NCBI RefSeq assembly: GCF_000685865.1 | Contig: NZ_JMKS01000003.1 | Span: 868,001 to 932,000, forward strand | Direction of reading: 5' to 3' | Origin: Exiguobacterium antarcticum DSM 14480 | Lineage (GTDB): Bacteria > Bacillota > Bacilli > Exiguobacteriales > Exiguobacteriaceae | Length of the DNA: 64,000 bases | In this document: positions 52,485 to 60,418 of the stretch, piece by piece | How the letters are laid out: each line of letters starts with the position of its first letter | Numbering within the stretch: position 1 is the stretch's first letter | The notes under the pieces: generated by a model | The model's input: the letters and a program-made list of their open reading frames with translations, nothing else | What the model was told of the DNA's origin: nothing | Database searches by the model: none | Translations under genes and position numbers: made by a program

Positions 52485-53766
52485 GTTTCTCGACCTCCTC
52501 GAAGTGATGAAGCACCTGATAGCGGATGTAATGAATCGATGTATACACAATCAACAGCATCGGAAACAGTTTGTAGCGGTGGCGAATCGCCGTTCCAACA
52601 TTCCCCGTCCCAAGGCCAAAGATGACGGCATTGACGAGAAACAGAAGCAACATGAACAGAAGCACACTGCCAAAAGGATGTTGTTTCAGATACTTCAGGT
52701 GCAGGATCGTCAGACCAAACAGCACGAGATAAAACACCGCGTCCGCGAAGAAAATCGCGATGTTCATCACGCTCGACCATTGCCACGGAAACGGTGAAAA
52801 CAGGAAGTAGATCATCCGGAGCGGTGCGTACAAGATCATGTCGAACGGTCCTGTCACGGTCAGTCCGTTCAGATAGGCGGAACCCCCACGGTCGTAACTC
52901 ATCCCGCTGAACAGTTGCCCGTTTTGTGAGACATGGGTGAATTTCGCGAACAACACTTCCTGGAAGCTGTAGACGATAAAACCGACGATGACGACCTGGA
53001 CGAGTAAACGCTGGACTTTCGACGCTTCGAAATCCATCCGCTGCGTCTCGTGATTGTAGAAGGAAAAGTAGACGAGAAGGACCAGAATCCCGACTGCAAG
53101 CCCTGAATGGAACATCGTACTGATGAAATAGCCCGTATAGGCGAGTGCCAAATCCATCATCGACTTGTGCATCGTCCAGCGCACCATATAGTACAAGGTA
53201 TAGACGATCCCGATCGCCACCAGTTGATCACGTAAGAGGATGGGTGAGAGCAACAACCCTTGCGCGAAGAAAGCGAACATCCCAGTTACAATCAGCACGT
53301 AATGCATCGGTAACTTCAGTAACATCAGGGTTTTCGAAAAGATGACGATCGAGACGACACCGAGAATGACATTAAAATACTGGGCCAACATCCGCTCCGG
53401 TCCGAAGGCGAGATAAAAGAGACCAAGAAACTTCGAATAGCTACCCCGAACGACTTCATTGAACATCGTCGGATCGGTATAGATCAACAACCCTTCCAAA
53501 TGGAATGCCTCCGTATCGTCACCGCTATGTGGTGGGAGCCGGAACAGTTCCAAATCGACTAACATCAACGTCAACCGGAGCAGGAAAGCTGTCACGAAAA
53601 TCAGAAACAGCGGTGTCGTGTCCGCCTGTTTCAGCAGATAAAACATCAACAGGACCGAGTTGACGGCAAGAACGGTCGCGACGTAACCTTCAGAAGTCAA
53701 AAAGAGCGGTCGGACCAGTTGACTGATCAATGCTTCAAGGACAACGACAATCAGGATCGGCCGCAT
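52474..53766 (-). CDS. Polysaccharide polymerase (Wzy/EpsG-like membrane protein)
   Basis: 430 residues with about ten or more hydrophobic helices, for example MRPILIVVVLEALISQLV, HYVLIVTGMFAFFAQGLLL and FGSVLLFMLLLFLVNAVIFG, and a large loop after helix two. No strict sequence signature; assignment rests on topology, length and position between Wzx and sugar-nucleotide genes. Such proteins join lipid-linked repeat units outside the membrane. ATG 53766 follows AAAGGAGGAG; the frame is open 12 codons earlier. Confidence 0.75.
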   Translation of the reverse strand: MRPILIVVVLEALISQLVRPLFLTSEGYVATVLAVNSVLLMFYLLKQADTTPLFLIFVTAFLLRLTLMLVDLELFRLPPHSGDDTEAFHLEGLLIYTDPTMFNEVVRGSYSKFLGLFYLAFGPERMLAQYFNVILGVVSIVIFSKTLMLLKLPMHYVLIVTGMFAFFAQGLLLSPILLRDQLVAIGIVYTLYYMVRWTMHKSMMDLALAYTGYFISTMFHSGLAVGILVLLVYFSFYNHETQRMDFEASKVQRLLVQVVIVGFIVYSFQEVLFAKFTHVSQNGQLFSGMSYDRGGSAYLNGLTVTGPFDMILYAPLRMIYFLFSPFPWQWSSVMNIAIFFADAVFYLVLFGLTILHLKYLKQHPFGSVLLFMLLLFLVNAVIFGLGTGNVGTAIRHRYKLFPMLLIVYTSIHYIRYQVLHHFEEVEKRAE

Positions 53767-53779
53767 GTTTTCTCCTCCT

Positions 53780-55042
53780 TTAGCTACTTTGTTCGATCGC
53801 AAGTGCCAGTTTCCGGGGATACAATGAACGATAGAGCGCCGGAATCAACAGAACGATCTGGGTGACGGCACATAAACCATACGCAGTCGTCGCACCGTAT
53901 AATCCATACATCGGAATCAAGATGCTGCAGGCGACGATGTTGACGACGACACTGCCGAAGATGGCGATCGTCTGGACCCGGAATTGCTGAAATCCGGTCA
54001 ACAACGCTTGAACGACGGTCGAGTTATAGAAAAAGAGCGACGCGATCATCATCAGGACAAAAATCGTATGGTACTGGACGAATGAAGCATTGTAGAAGAT
54101 CGTCAGTCCCCACTTCCCAAAAAAGATTGATCCGATGATGAGTAAGATCCCGACCGTATTCGTCATCAGTAGCATCGAGCGGGTCAGCTTCCGCAGCTCC
54201 GGTAAACTTTGCCGTTCACCACTTTCAGATGAAAAGTTTGGCAACAAGACGGCGACAAGCGAATGGATGAAAAGACTGCCCAGAACAAGGAGATAGGCGA
54301 TACTCGCGTAGTAGCCCAGTTCTTCCGTCCCGATCGCATGGCCGACGAACAGGCGGGGAATGTTGGCATTCAAGGCAATCAACAAGGCAACGAAGCCGAG
54401 CGGGACGGCTTTGATGAACAGTTGACGTCCCGTCTGATACCGCTCGCTCATCAGCTGGTTTTCGAATCCATGACCGACACGCCGGACGGTCGGTAAATCG
54501 TAAAGAATCAGCATGATCAGGTTGCCGGCGACCAAAGCGAGAACGAAACCATGAATCGAATGGGTCGTGAACAGAATCAAGGCCGCGCCCGAGACGTTGA
54601 CAAGACTTCGGAAGATCTTCGAGATAGCGACTTCCTTGAAGGCCATGTGTCCTTGTAAGAATCCGTAGGCGAGATCCGCAAACGACTCCATGTACTTATT
54701 CAGGTAGACGAGTAACGTCAGCCACAGAATGTCGGCTTCTCCGAAGAAATAATAGACGACGAGAAGGACAAAGACGCCGACCGTCAATAAGGAAAATCGT
54801 GTTTTGATGAACAAATTGAAGTTTTTTAACCCCGACCGTTCCGCTGTCAAAATCGTACTGGCATTCAGCCAACAAAACATGACGATCGGTGCCGTCAAGG
54901 CGAGCGCATAATTGAAGTAACCGATGTTGAGTGGTGTACTCCATTTGATCAACAGCGTCAAAATCATCCATTGATGGAGCGAATAAGCGGTATCGGCGAT
55001 GAAGATGAGATTAAAACGTGATAGTTGCCGGGCTGATTTCAT
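53780..55042 (-). CDS. Wzx-type polysaccharide flippase (MOP superfamily)
   Basis: 420 residues with about twelve hydrophobic helices distributed over the whole length, for example FVALLIALNANIPRLFVGHAIG, ELGYYASIAYLLVLGSLFIHS and FYNSTVVQALLTGFQQFRVQ. The layout matches the O-antigen/teichoic export branch of the MOP flippases. It flips undecaprenyl-pyrophosphate-linked repeat units to the outer face. ATG 55042 follows GAGGGGGAGACGAT. Neighbours on both sides are polymerase and dehydratase genes, spaced 12-13 bases. Confidence 0.88.
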   Translation of the reverse strand: MKSARQLSRFNLIFIADTAYSLHQWMILTLLIKWSTPLNIGYFNYALALTAPIVMFCWLNASTILTAERSGLKNFNLFIKTRFSLLTVGVFVLLVVYYFFGEADILWLTLLVYLNKYMESFADLAYGFLQGHMAFKEVAISKIFRSLVNVSGAALILFTTHSIHGFVLALVAGNLIMLILYDLPTVRRVGHGFENQLMSERYQTGRQLFIKAVPLGFVALLIALNANIPRLFVGHAIGTEELGYYASIAYLLVLGSLFIHSLVAVLLPNFSSESGERQSLPELRKLTRSMLLMTNTVGILLIIGSIFFGKWGLTIFYNASFVQYHTIFVLMMIASLFFYNSTVVQALLTGFQQFRVQTIAIFGSVVVNIVACSILIPMYGLYGATTAYGLCAVTQIVLLIPALYRSLYPRKLALAIEQSS

Positions 55043-55054
55043 ATCGTCTCCCCC

Positions 55055-56926
55055 TCATTCCCGGGCGATCCGAATCGCCGGTGGAATCGTTTCCGGCATC
55101 TTGTCGGTTCGATTCGTCGCTTCTAGTAGATACGTCCGTAAGGCTTGTTCATCATCAATGGCTGACGCGATGTTGCGTAGATACGGATCAATCGATCCGA
55201 ACGGGCATGTCTTCCCGACGAGAATCTTCTCGAAGACCCGCTCTTCATGGACCTCCTCCGTTGCGAGTAACTCTTCATATAACTTTTCACCTTTACGAAT
55301 ACCGCTGTAGACGATTGGAATCTGCTCTTCCGTAAAACCACTCAAGTGAATCAAGTTGCGGGCCAGGGTCGTGATGTTGACTGGTTCTCCCATATCGAGG
55401 ACAAACACTTCGCCCCCTTCAGCGAGAACACTCGCTTGGATGACGAGCCGGCTTGCCTCTGGAATCGTCATGAAGTAACGGGTCATCGCGGGATCGGTCA
55501 CGGTGATCGGACCACCCTTTGCGATTTGTTCCTTAAAGAGAGGAATGACGGACCCGCGGCTCCCAAGGACATTTCCGAACCGGACGACGGCAAAGGTCGT
55601 TTGACTGTTCCTTGCGATCTGTTGGATCACCATCTCGGCAATCCGTTTCGTCGCCCCCATCACACTCGTCGGATTGACCGCCTTATCGGTCGAAATCATG
55701 ACGACCCGGTTGACGCCGGCTGCTTCTGCTGCCAAGGCGACGTTACGTGTGCCGTAGACATTGTTTTTGACCGCTTCACTTGGGTTATCCTCCATCAGCG
55801 GCACATGTTTATGGGCGGCTGCGTGATAGACGAGATCCGGTTTGAAGCGGTGCATCACGTCCATCATCCGGTCCGCATCCTGGACATCGGCGATGACCGA
55901 ATGTAACGTAATCCCTTCCGTTTCTGCTTCGAGTTCTCGCCGGATCAGATAGATACTGTTTTCACCATGACCCAGTAAAATGAGGTGTTCCGGTTTAAAC
56001 TTCACAAGTTGGCGACAAATTTCTGATCCGATCGACCCACCCGCACCCGTCACGAGGACCGTCGCCTGACTGACGCTTTTTTCAATTTCCGTGATATCGA
56101 GTTCGACCGGCTCCCGTCCGAGTAGATCGGCGATCGATACTTCCCGGATTTGATTGACGGAGACTTGACCGGAGGCCAGTTCGACGAGCATCGGTAACGT
56201 ATGCGCTTCGACCTTCGTCTGTTTGATCCGGTTCAGCAGGCTGACCCGGTCGGGATAGGACAAGGACGGAATCGCCAGGACGACGGCTTCGATTTTGAAT
56301 TCTTCGATGATACATTCGAGCTGCTCGATCGTACCGATGACCGGTACACCATGGATCATCATCCCCTTTAGTTCCGGCAAATCATCGAGGAGTCCGACGA
56401 CGTTCAGGATATGCGCCTTTTTCTGTTTCAACTCTTTCGTGATCATCTGTCCTGAGGCACCGGCACCGATGATTAAGGTCCGTTTCCCAAGCGTCCGATT
56501 TTCTCGTTTCAGCTCAAGGCTGCGTCCGCGGATCAACAGTCGGACGAACAAGATCCCATTCAGGACAAGACCGGTCTGGAGAAAGACGGCTCGTTCGACG
56601 GCAAAGTCGAATAATGCATATTCGAGTCCGAGTAGGACGAAGCTGCTCGCGACGACGACGACGAGTAAGACACCTAAGTCCCGAAGACTCGCATACCGCC
56701 AGATGATTTGATAAAAGCGCATCCAGTGAGCGACAAGCGTCAGTGCGACCCATTGAATCAAGGCGATTTCGATGGCATCCATCAGTTCAAAGTTTGCCGT
56801 GAGATTGAGAGGGTTAAAGAAATAGAAGGTCACGACGGTCGCTGCGATGATGACTGCAGCGTCGATCAACCGGAGCAGACCGATCTTGACATGTCTGCGG
56901 TACTGCTGAAACGGTGGGGGTTGCAT
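55055..56926 (-). CDS. CapD/EpsC/PglF-type UDP-GlcNAc 4,6-dehydratase
   Basis: 623 residues. Four N-terminal membrane helices (about 10-125), a first Rossmann-like CoA-binding domain (TLIIGAGASGQMITKEL near 150) and the SDR dehydratase domain (about 285-580) with VLVTGAGGSIGSEICRQL, HAAAHKHVPLMEDNP, MISTDKAVNPTSVMGATKR and FAVVRFGNVLGSRGSVIPLF. The large membrane form makes UDP-2-acetamido-4-keto-2,4,6-trideoxyglucose, the substrate for the DegT aminotransferase in this operon. ATG follows AGGAGGAGCAAATC. Confidence 0.93.
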   Translation of the reverse strand: MQPPPFQQYRRHVKIGLLRLIDAAVIIAATVVTFYFFNPLNLTANFELMDAIEIALIQWVALTLVAHWMRFYQIIWRYASLRDLGVLLVVVVASSFVLLGLEYALFDFAVERAVFLQTGLVLNGILFVRLLIRGRSLELKRENRTLGKRTLIIGAGASGQMITKELKQKKAHILNVVGLLDDLPELKGMMIHGVPVIGTIEQLECIIEEFKIEAVVLAIPSLSYPDRVSLLNRIKQTKVEAHTLPMLVELASGQVSVNQIREVSIADLLGREPVELDITEIEKSVSQATVLVTGAGGSIGSEICRQLVKFKPEHLILLGHGENSIYLIRRELEAETEGITLHSVIADVQDADRMMDVMHRFKPDLVYHAAAHKHVPLMEDNPSEAVKNNVYGTRNVALAAEAAGVNRVVMISTDKAVNPTSVMGATKRIAEMVIQQIARNSQTTFAVVRFGNVLGSRGSVIPLFKEQIAKGGPITVTDPAMTRYFMTIPEASRLVIQASVLAEGGEVFVLDMGEPVNITTLARNLIHLSGFTEEQIPIVYSGIRKGEKLYEELLATEEVHEERVFEKILVGKTCPFGSIDPYLRNIASAIDDEQALRTYLLEATNRTDKMPETIPPAIRIARE

Positions 56927-56948
56927 GATTTGCTCCTCCTTTCTCGAG

Positions 56949-57599
56949 TCAAGAACGGCTCGGACGGCTGACAGCTTGCGGATAGGCGGTTTCTTTCGTT
57001 TCTTCAGTGACTGACTTTTTTCCGAGCGCCCGAGAATAGACGATCAATAAACCGAATAAGAGACCGAGGATTCCGCCGATCGCCGTGTTCATCAGGATGT
57101 TCGGGGAGACCGGTTTAGTCGGGATCCGGGCAGTCGAGAAGACTTCCGTACTGCTCGTTTTGATCAACTGTGGGACATAATCCTGAAAGACTTCTGTCAT
57201 CGTATTGGCTTGAATCGCCGCTTGCTCGGCCGACCGATCGGTGACCGATAAGGCGATGACTTGGGAATCCAAGTTACTTGCGACGGTCAGGCGATCCGTC
57301 AAATCGAAGATCCGTTTATCGGTCACGTCCATCTTCTGGGCGACTTGATCGATGACTTCGGGGCTTCTTAAAATATCCTGATAGGTACTGACGAGCGTCG
57401 TCGTCGATGTCGTTTCCGCATTTGCCTGCGGGACGACAAGGATGTAAGCGGTCGCTTCATACGTCGGCGGAATCACGTAGGTGCTGACGGCATATCCGGC
57501 ACCCGCTAATAACATGGCCAGTAAGCAAAAAATCCACCAGCCTTTTTTTAATGTCGTCACATGGTCGCTGAATGTCTTTTTTTGATGAATGGAATTCAC
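56949..57599 (-). CDS. Wzz/YveK-type polysaccharide chain-length protein
   Basis: 216 residues with two membrane helices (about 20-43, WWIFCLLAMLLAGAGYAVST, and 165-185, NTAIGGILGLLFGLLIVY) around an external domain (PPTYEATAYILV). The proline-rich motif before the second helix is PTKPVSPNILMN. It normally modulates chain length and activates a tyrosine autokinase (YwqD/EpsB), but no such kinase gene is adjacent. It starts at GTG 57599 behind AAAGAGGTG; the upstream extension is not family-like. First gene of the 13-gene operon. Confidence 0.88.
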   Translation of the reverse strand: MNSIHQKKTFSDHVTTLKKGWWIFCLLAMLLAGAGYAVSTYVIPPTYEATAYILVVPQANAETTSTTTLVSTYQDILRSPEVIDQVAQKMDVTDKRIFDLTDRLTVASNLDSQVIALSVTDRSAEQAAIQANTMTEVFQDYVPQLIKTSSTEVFSTARIPTKPVSPNILMNTAIGGILGLLFGLLIVYSRALGKKSVTEETKETAYPQAVSRPSRS

Positions 57600-57927
57600 G
57601 TGGTTCACCTCTTTCTCGTTACCTGACACGTTCGCTGGACATTGGTTATGGTTACACCTTATTTCCAAACGGCTACCAAAACAATTAGAGCTTGATGGAA
57701 ATGATTATATTTTTTTGAGGAGTCATCATGCTTGCGTATCGTTAGTTCATCGAAAAAGATTGTTTCACGAAAAAAAGACGATTCACATAAAAATGATCGC
57801 CGTTCCATCAAAATCATCCGCTAAATGTGCATGATGTTCGATAATTTGAGGGTAAATACAAATTTGATGATTAAGAACCCGTAAAATCGGTAATAAGTCC
57901 TATATGAAGGGTGGATGAATACTAGTA
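57600..57927. other. Divergent promoter region between the polysaccharide operon and the O-antigen-ligase-like gene
   Basis: 328 AT-rich bases without a credible gene. It should hold the promoters of two divergent units, but I find no pair of -35/-10 boxes with good match and spacing on either strand. A short frame (ATG 57915) overlaps the start of the following gene and is probably chance. Confidence 0.4.
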
Positions 57928-59217
57928 ATGATGTTAAAATCAGTCAATATACCTGAATCGATTGGCTTATTCATCCTGACACTTTGGATTACGATCGATT
58001 TATGGACACGTCCGTTATCGTTCACGGATGAAGTCCTGCCGAATCACTGGAATGTACTGATCACACTCGTCTATCTCGTTCTATTTATCGTTTTTTATCT
58101 CGTCACCCGTCCCATCTATTTCCCACCACGTGCTTGGACACAACGACTCGTTACCTTATTTTTACTGTATGTCACGTTTCACACCATCATGTTTCTGTTT
58201 CGTCCAGCTACCGCTTCTTCGCTTTCGTTACTCCATCTGTTTACGACGTGGCTTTTTGTCATCATCGTCCTATCGCTCACGGCTCGTCCATTCGCTCGTT
58301 GGTTTCAACTGTTGAACCTCATTCTTTTATACCAAGCCTTATGTCTTGCAGCTTATGCCTTACTTGTTTCGTTCGGACAGGAATATGTACCGATTGATAA
58401 CATCCAATCGTTACGACTCGGTCCGATTTCCCTATCACAGCTTTATGTCGGGGAACAAGGTGGTTTTCTCCGGTCGGCCAGTCTGACCAATAATCCGAAT
58501 GCGTTTGCGGCCTGGCTCGTCCCCGGTGGTCTGATCGCCTGGATGTATGTCTTACAAGCAATCGCTCGACGTAGCCTTCGGTCGCTCGTCTTTTTCGGAT
58601 TGGTCCTGTCGTTGATTTTCATCGGTTTATTACTAAGTGCTTCTCAGACTGGCATTTACTCATTTTGTTTGCTCGCGTTGTTGACGACCCTTTTGCTGAT
58701 TCCAGAAAAACGATTGCGGTACCAGGTCACCGGTCTTTACCTGTTAGGTGCCGGTATTCTGATTGGTTCCATCTCTTTCAACAATGCATTGTTTGCGCAA
58801 TTGATCAGTCTCAACGGACGTAGTGCGTTATGGCAAGCCGGTCTGAGCGCTTCCACGGATCGACTTTGGTTTGGACACGGTCTAGGTTCTTCTGTCGTCG
58901 GACTCGAACAACAACTCGGACCAAGCACACTCTATACGTTCCACAGTACACCGATCGTCTATCTATATGAATTCGGGTTAATCGGTCTGTTGCTGTATCT
59001 CGCTTCATTCCTCTTGATTCTTGTCCGGTTCATTCGGGATTACCGTCACGACGATTCCTTATCGGTCATCTTGTTGTTACTCAGCCTTTGGTTGCTGTTG
59101 CTGCAGTTCACAGAAAGTGTCCTGATTCGACCAAGCGGATTTTATTTCATCTGGCTCAGCTTTTTGATTTATGCGACACGCCGTCGCACGACCTCACAAG
59201 AAAGTACCCACACCTAG
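57928..59217 (+). CDS. O-antigen ligase/polymerase-like membrane protein (WaaL superfamily)
   Basis: 429 residues with about eleven helices and a larger external loop near the C-terminal third (STDRLWFGHGLGSSVVGLEQQLG, region near residues 310-330). This loop pattern plus TNNPNAFAAWLVPGG fits the O-antigen ligase superfamily. Members join or polymerise glycans using undecaprenyl-linked donors. It is transcribed away from the main operon and could be a second polymerase or a ligase. ATG 57928 (another ATG one codon later) is rather far from a weak AAGGGTGG. The GSW-repeat gene follows 31 bases later. Confidence 0.78.
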   Translation: MMLKSVNIPESIGLFILTLWITIDLWTRPLSFTDEVLPNHWNVLITLVYLVLFIVFYLVTRPIYFPPRAWTQRLVTLFLLYVTFHTIMFLFRPATASSLSLLHLFTTWLFVIIVLSLTARPFARWFQLLNLILLYQALCLAAYALLVSFGQEYVPIDNIQSLRLGPISLSQLYVGEQGGFLRSASLTNNPNAFAAWLVPGGLIAWMYVLQAIARRSLRSLVFFGLVLSLIFIGLLLSASQTGIYSFCLLALLTTLLLIPEKRLRYQVTGLYLLGAGILIGSISFNNALFAQLISLNGRSALWQAGLSASTDRLWFGHGLGSSVVGLEQQLGPSTLYTFHSTPIVYLYEFGLIGLLLYLASFLLILVRFIRDYRHDDSLSVILLLLSLWLLLLQFTESVLIRPSGFYFIWLSFLIYATRRRTTSQESTHT

Positions 59218-59248
59218 ACGAACACCTACACGAAAGGGGTATGACATC

Positions 59249-60007
59249 ATGAAGAAATGGACAGAACAACAAGTAATCGATAGCTTAATCGAAGCGAGTA
59301 TCGCCTATCCTGCCTTAGATGCAAAAACGTACGCCCGCTGGTCTACCGGAAAAGAAATCCCGTCGATCACGACGATCATCAACGTGTTTGGTTCATGGCG
59401 TGAAGCGCTACATGCTGCTGGATTGTCATCGATCCGCCCGTACTATTCCGATCAGGAAATCCTTGCGTTCATCAAAGAAGCATCGGAACGTCTGCATCCC
59501 TTCCACAGCAACAGTTACCGGGAATGGGCAAAAGCGAAACATGGTCCCTCATTGACGTTAATCAATCTACGTTTCGGGTCATGGTCACGGGCCCTTGAGG
59601 AAGCACATATCGAGATGACTCGTTCGATCTGTATGACGGAAGAACGCATCATCAACGCGCTCCTCGAAGCATCGGACGTCCTTCCGCGCTTAACGACCCA
59701 GACCTATTCGATTTGGGCGCAGGAAAACGGACATCCGACGGTCGCGACGATTGCCCGAAAGTATGGGTCGTGGGTCGATGCCCTCACTTGCCTCGACATT
59801 GCACCACCACGCCGGAAGTGGGTCGAAGAGGATGTGCTCGATGCGTTGACACAAGCCCAGCGCGAGCTCCCTTCTCTCAGCATCATCCATTACCGGAAGT
59901 GGGCTGAAGGACGGTCTGTCCCAAGCACGTCGACCATCAACGCCTTATTCGGGAGCTGGACATCGGCGGTCCAGTGTTTGAAACGAGCCCGGATTTCGAT
60001 TTCTTAA
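59249..60007 (+). CDS. Four-repeat GSW protein B (paralogue of the protein at 44052-44795)
   Basis: 252 residues built of four units of about 62 residues. GSW motifs lie at residues 48, 110, 173 and 235, each preceded by W/T-x-PS-(T/L)-x-x-I-x-x-x-F/Y. It aligns with the minus-strand paralogue over its whole length. The homing-endonuclease-associated repeat is the nearest pattern I know; no catalytic motif is present. The high basic content (RPPRRKW, KRARIS) fits nucleic-acid binding. ATG 59249 follows AAAGGGG; the open frame upstream overlaps the previous gene. It is cotranscribed with the O-antigen-ligase-like gene. Function inferred as regulator. Confidence 0.75.
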   Translation: MKKWTEQQVIDSLIEASIAYPALDAKTYARWSTGKEIPSITTIINVFGSWREALHAAGLSSIRPYYSDQEILAFIKEASERLHPFHSNSYREWAKAKHGPSLTLINLRFGSWSRALEEAHIEMTRSICMTEERIINALLEASDVLPRLTTQTYSIWAQENGHPTVATIARKYGSWVDALTCLDIAPPRRKWVEEDVLDALTQAQRELPSLSIIHYRKWAEGRSVPSTSTINALFGSWTSAVQCLKRARISIS

Positions 60008-60022
60008 CGTAGTTGTTTTCAC

Positions 60023-60412
60023 AAAAAAAGGGGCTGACTCATAAGTCAGGTCAAAATCAATCCTTCTAACGGACGTGTCCGACATCCTCCCTTTCCATGG
60101 GCGGAAGGTAAGCCGCGGCAGCCCGCATTCTTTGCGGTCATGCCGGGCCTTACCTATTCCTGACGGATCCTGACGGAAGCGCTAATCGTGTTTCCTTTTC
60201 CCATAGGAGTCGAGGATGAACGTTTCCGTCCTCCATCAATCAAATGGCCGATGATCCCATCTTTTCACGGGATCATCGGCCATTTCTATGCAAATTCTTA
60301 TGGTTTACGAAAGAAAAGGGAGTTGGATTTTCGGATCAAACACCGGAAATCCAACTCCCTTCATTCATTTTAATCGAGAGACGCCCTCAATTTTGAGTCA
60401 GCCTCGTTTTTT
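60023..60412. repeat. Complex inverted-repeat element (copy D region)
   Basis: Bounded by AAAAAAAGGGGCTGACTCA (60023-60041) and TGAGTCAGCCTCGTTTTTTT (60394-60413), an inverted pair about 370 bases apart. Inside are a nested hairpin starting GGTAAG (about 60107-60154), a reverse-orientation copy of the repeat core (TTTTCCCATAGGAGTCGAGG, near 60196-60215), a perfect 17-bp hairpin (60242-60258 with 60269-60285) and a 15-bp perfect hairpin (60316-60330 with 60347-60361). No gene. Confidence 0.65.
60242..60361. terminator. Two long hairpins between convergent genes
   Basis: The hairpins AAATGGCCGATGATCCC/GGGATCATCGGCCATTT and AAGGGAGTTGGATTT/AAATCCAACTCCCTT lie between the convergent GSW-repeat and ATP-grasp genes and could terminate either, though neither has a clean T-tract. 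Confidence 0.5.
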
Positions 60413-60418
60413 TGGCGC

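Noticed and set aside
57915-57956. 13-codon leader frame overlapping the O-antigen-ligase-like start
   Set aside because: The only purine-rich site directly abuts its ATG, so spacing is wrong; no evidence for translation.
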